Source of the DNA: Candidatus Omnitrophota bacterium
GTDB lineage: Bacteria > Omnitrophota > Gorgyraeia > Gygaellales > Profunditerraquicolaceae
Reading direction: 5' to 3'
NCBI GenBank assembly: GCA_020063525.1
Contig: JAGUUJ010000064.1
Span: forward strand, 1-7,012
DNA: 7,012 bases
A model generated the notes under the pieces. It was not told where the DNA came from, ran no database searches, and was given only the letters and a program-made list of their open reading frames with translations. Both the position numbers and the translations under genes were made by a program. Positions 6,333 to 7,012 of this stretch are shown piece by piece (the stretch's first letter is position 1; every line of letters starts with the position of its first letter).

Positions 6333-6758
6333 CTAATCGTGTCTTAACGGATACTTACCTTGCGGCCATTCATCACTTAAAAGCAACCGTTTTAAATTCG
6401 GATGCCCTTTAAAATTTATGCCTAACATCTCCCATATCTCGCGTTCAATCCACTCTGCTGCCGGGAATAAAGGCGCTAAAGAATCTATCTCGGGCTTTTT
6501 CTTATCTTTGATTAAAACACGCACAGAGATAATCTCGCCGCTACGGTCAAAACTAAAATGATAAAGTATCTCAAGACCTGCCGGCGTATCCTGTCCTGAT
6601 GCAATAGCAAATCTTAATTTGAACTCCTTAAATAGAATACTGGCTATTTCTTTTAAATCCTGCGGTCTTACAGATACATATATCCTTCTGGCAGAGTGTT
6701 CGTACCAATCAGTTGTTTTATCTTCTAATCTCTCTCTGAGCGCATCTGCGATAGACAT
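6333..6758 (-). CDS. NuoC-like 30-kDa subunit of membrane-bound hydrogenase (MbhK/EchD type)
   Basis: A 141-residue soluble protein with no membrane segment. Its C-terminal half carries the complex I 30-kDa signature: EREIWEMLGINFKGHP at about residues 105-120, then NLKRLLL and the ending WPQGKYPLRHD. The N-terminal half is the usual alpha/beta domain (residues about 20-90). It is short compared with complex I NuoC and matches the compact version in Ech/Mbh hydrogenases. In the family it has no cofactor and supports assembly of the large and small subunits. The ATG start has GGAG at 6768-6771, nine bases upstream, and overlaps the preceding stop by one base. The large-subunit gene follows after a 30-nt gap. 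The family call is secure. The link to a hydrogenase rather than a respiratory complex I comes from the neighbouring Ni-binding large subunit. Confidence 0.9.
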   Translation of the reverse strand: MSIADALRERLEDKTTDWYEHSARRIYVSVRPQDLKEIASILFKEFKLRFAIASGQDTPAGLEILYHFSFDRSGEIISVRVLIKDKKKPEIDSLAPLFPAAEWIEREIWEMLGINFKGHPNLKRLLLSDEWPQGKYPLRHD

Positions 6759-7012
6759 TATTTTTTACTCCGTAGTTTTTGTATCAATTTTACCACCCCG
6801 GCGATCATTGCTTCCGGCTTAGGCGGACAACCAGGGATATAAGTGCTTACAGGAACCACCTCATCCACAGCACAAGGGCTATTATAGGATTCCTTAAACA
6901 TTGTCCTTCCGCAAGCGCAGCTACCTACTGCCACCACTAAACAAGGCTGGGGTGCCTGACTATATAATTTTTTTAATCTCTCTTTGGTCTTATAATTAGG
7001 AACACCTGTGAC
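6758..7012 (-). CDS. NuoB-like [NiFe]-hydrogenase small subunit (group 4), 5'-truncated by window edge
   Basis: My own translation of the right edge gives an open frame of 84 residues that enters from outside the window and ends in TAA. It shows the C-terminal half of the NuoB/EchC/MbhJ family: VTG near the edge, then VAVGSCACG and YIPGCPPKPEAM, followed by a helix and a basic tail (RSKK). Cys32 and Cys62 of the fragment match the last two of the four cysteines that hold the proximal [4Fe-4S] cluster; the first pair would be upstream, out of view. In this family the subunit passes electrons between the iron-sulfur chain and the Ni-Fe site of the large subunit on the cytoplasmic side. The stop codon shares one base with the start of the NuoC-like gene (TAATG), so the two are probably translationally coupled. 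The family assignment is firm; the exact subgroup cannot be decided from this fragment. Confidence 0.9.
   Translation of the reverse strand, partial: VTGVPNYKTKERLKKLYSQAPQPCLVVAVGSCACGRTMFKESYNSPCAVDEVVPVSTYIPGCPPKPEAMIAGVVKLIQKLRSKK

Noticed and set aside
5124..7012. Interpretation of the right-hand genes as respiratory complex I (nuoBCD)
   Set aside because: The large subunit retains all four Ni-binding cysteines, which NuoD lacks. The NuoC-like protein is the short hydrogenase form, and Mrp genes follow instead of nuoE-nuoN.

Overview
All supportable genes lie on the minus strand and read leftward from about 7012 to 1, with 1- to 4-nt overlaps or short gaps, so the window looks like the interior of one long operon that continues past both ends. 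I see no convincing promoter or terminator.

The operon has two modules. The upstream, hydrogenase-type module (7012 to 5124) encodes the C-terminal part of a NuoB-like small subunit, a NuoC-like 30-kDa subunit, and a NuoD-like [NiFe]-hydrogenase large subunit with all four Ni-binding cysteines. The downstream, membrane module (5047 to 1) follows the classic Mrp Na+/H+ antiporter order: an MrpA N-terminal-type (NuoL-like) subunit, a separate small protein matching the MrpA C-terminal (MbhD+MbhE) domains, MrpB, MrpC, MrpD, MrpE, and the first seven codons of what is probably MrpF.

Together these genes indicate a group 4 membrane-bound, Mrp-linked [NiFe] hydrogenase related to Mbh of Pyrococcus. 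A peripheral arm would exchange electrons with protons/H2, and an Mrp-type membrane arm would couple this to Na+ or H+ movement. The electron partner (probably ferredoxin), the NuoH-like anchor subunit and any ferredoxin-like subunit are not in the window. If present, they should lie upstream of position 7012.

The content points to an anaerobic, probably fermentative or syntrophic prokaryote with a moderately AT-rich genome. The style (ATGA-coupled genes, short tandem repeats inside genes) would fit an uncultivated bacterial lineage such as Omnitrophota, but that placement is a guess. Points of interest are the hydrogenase-first arrangement with a complete split-MrpA Mrp set, a missing TM5 glutamate in the NuoL-like subunit, three short tandem repeats (two in coding loops, one over the mrpB start), and a hairpin at the junction of the two modules.
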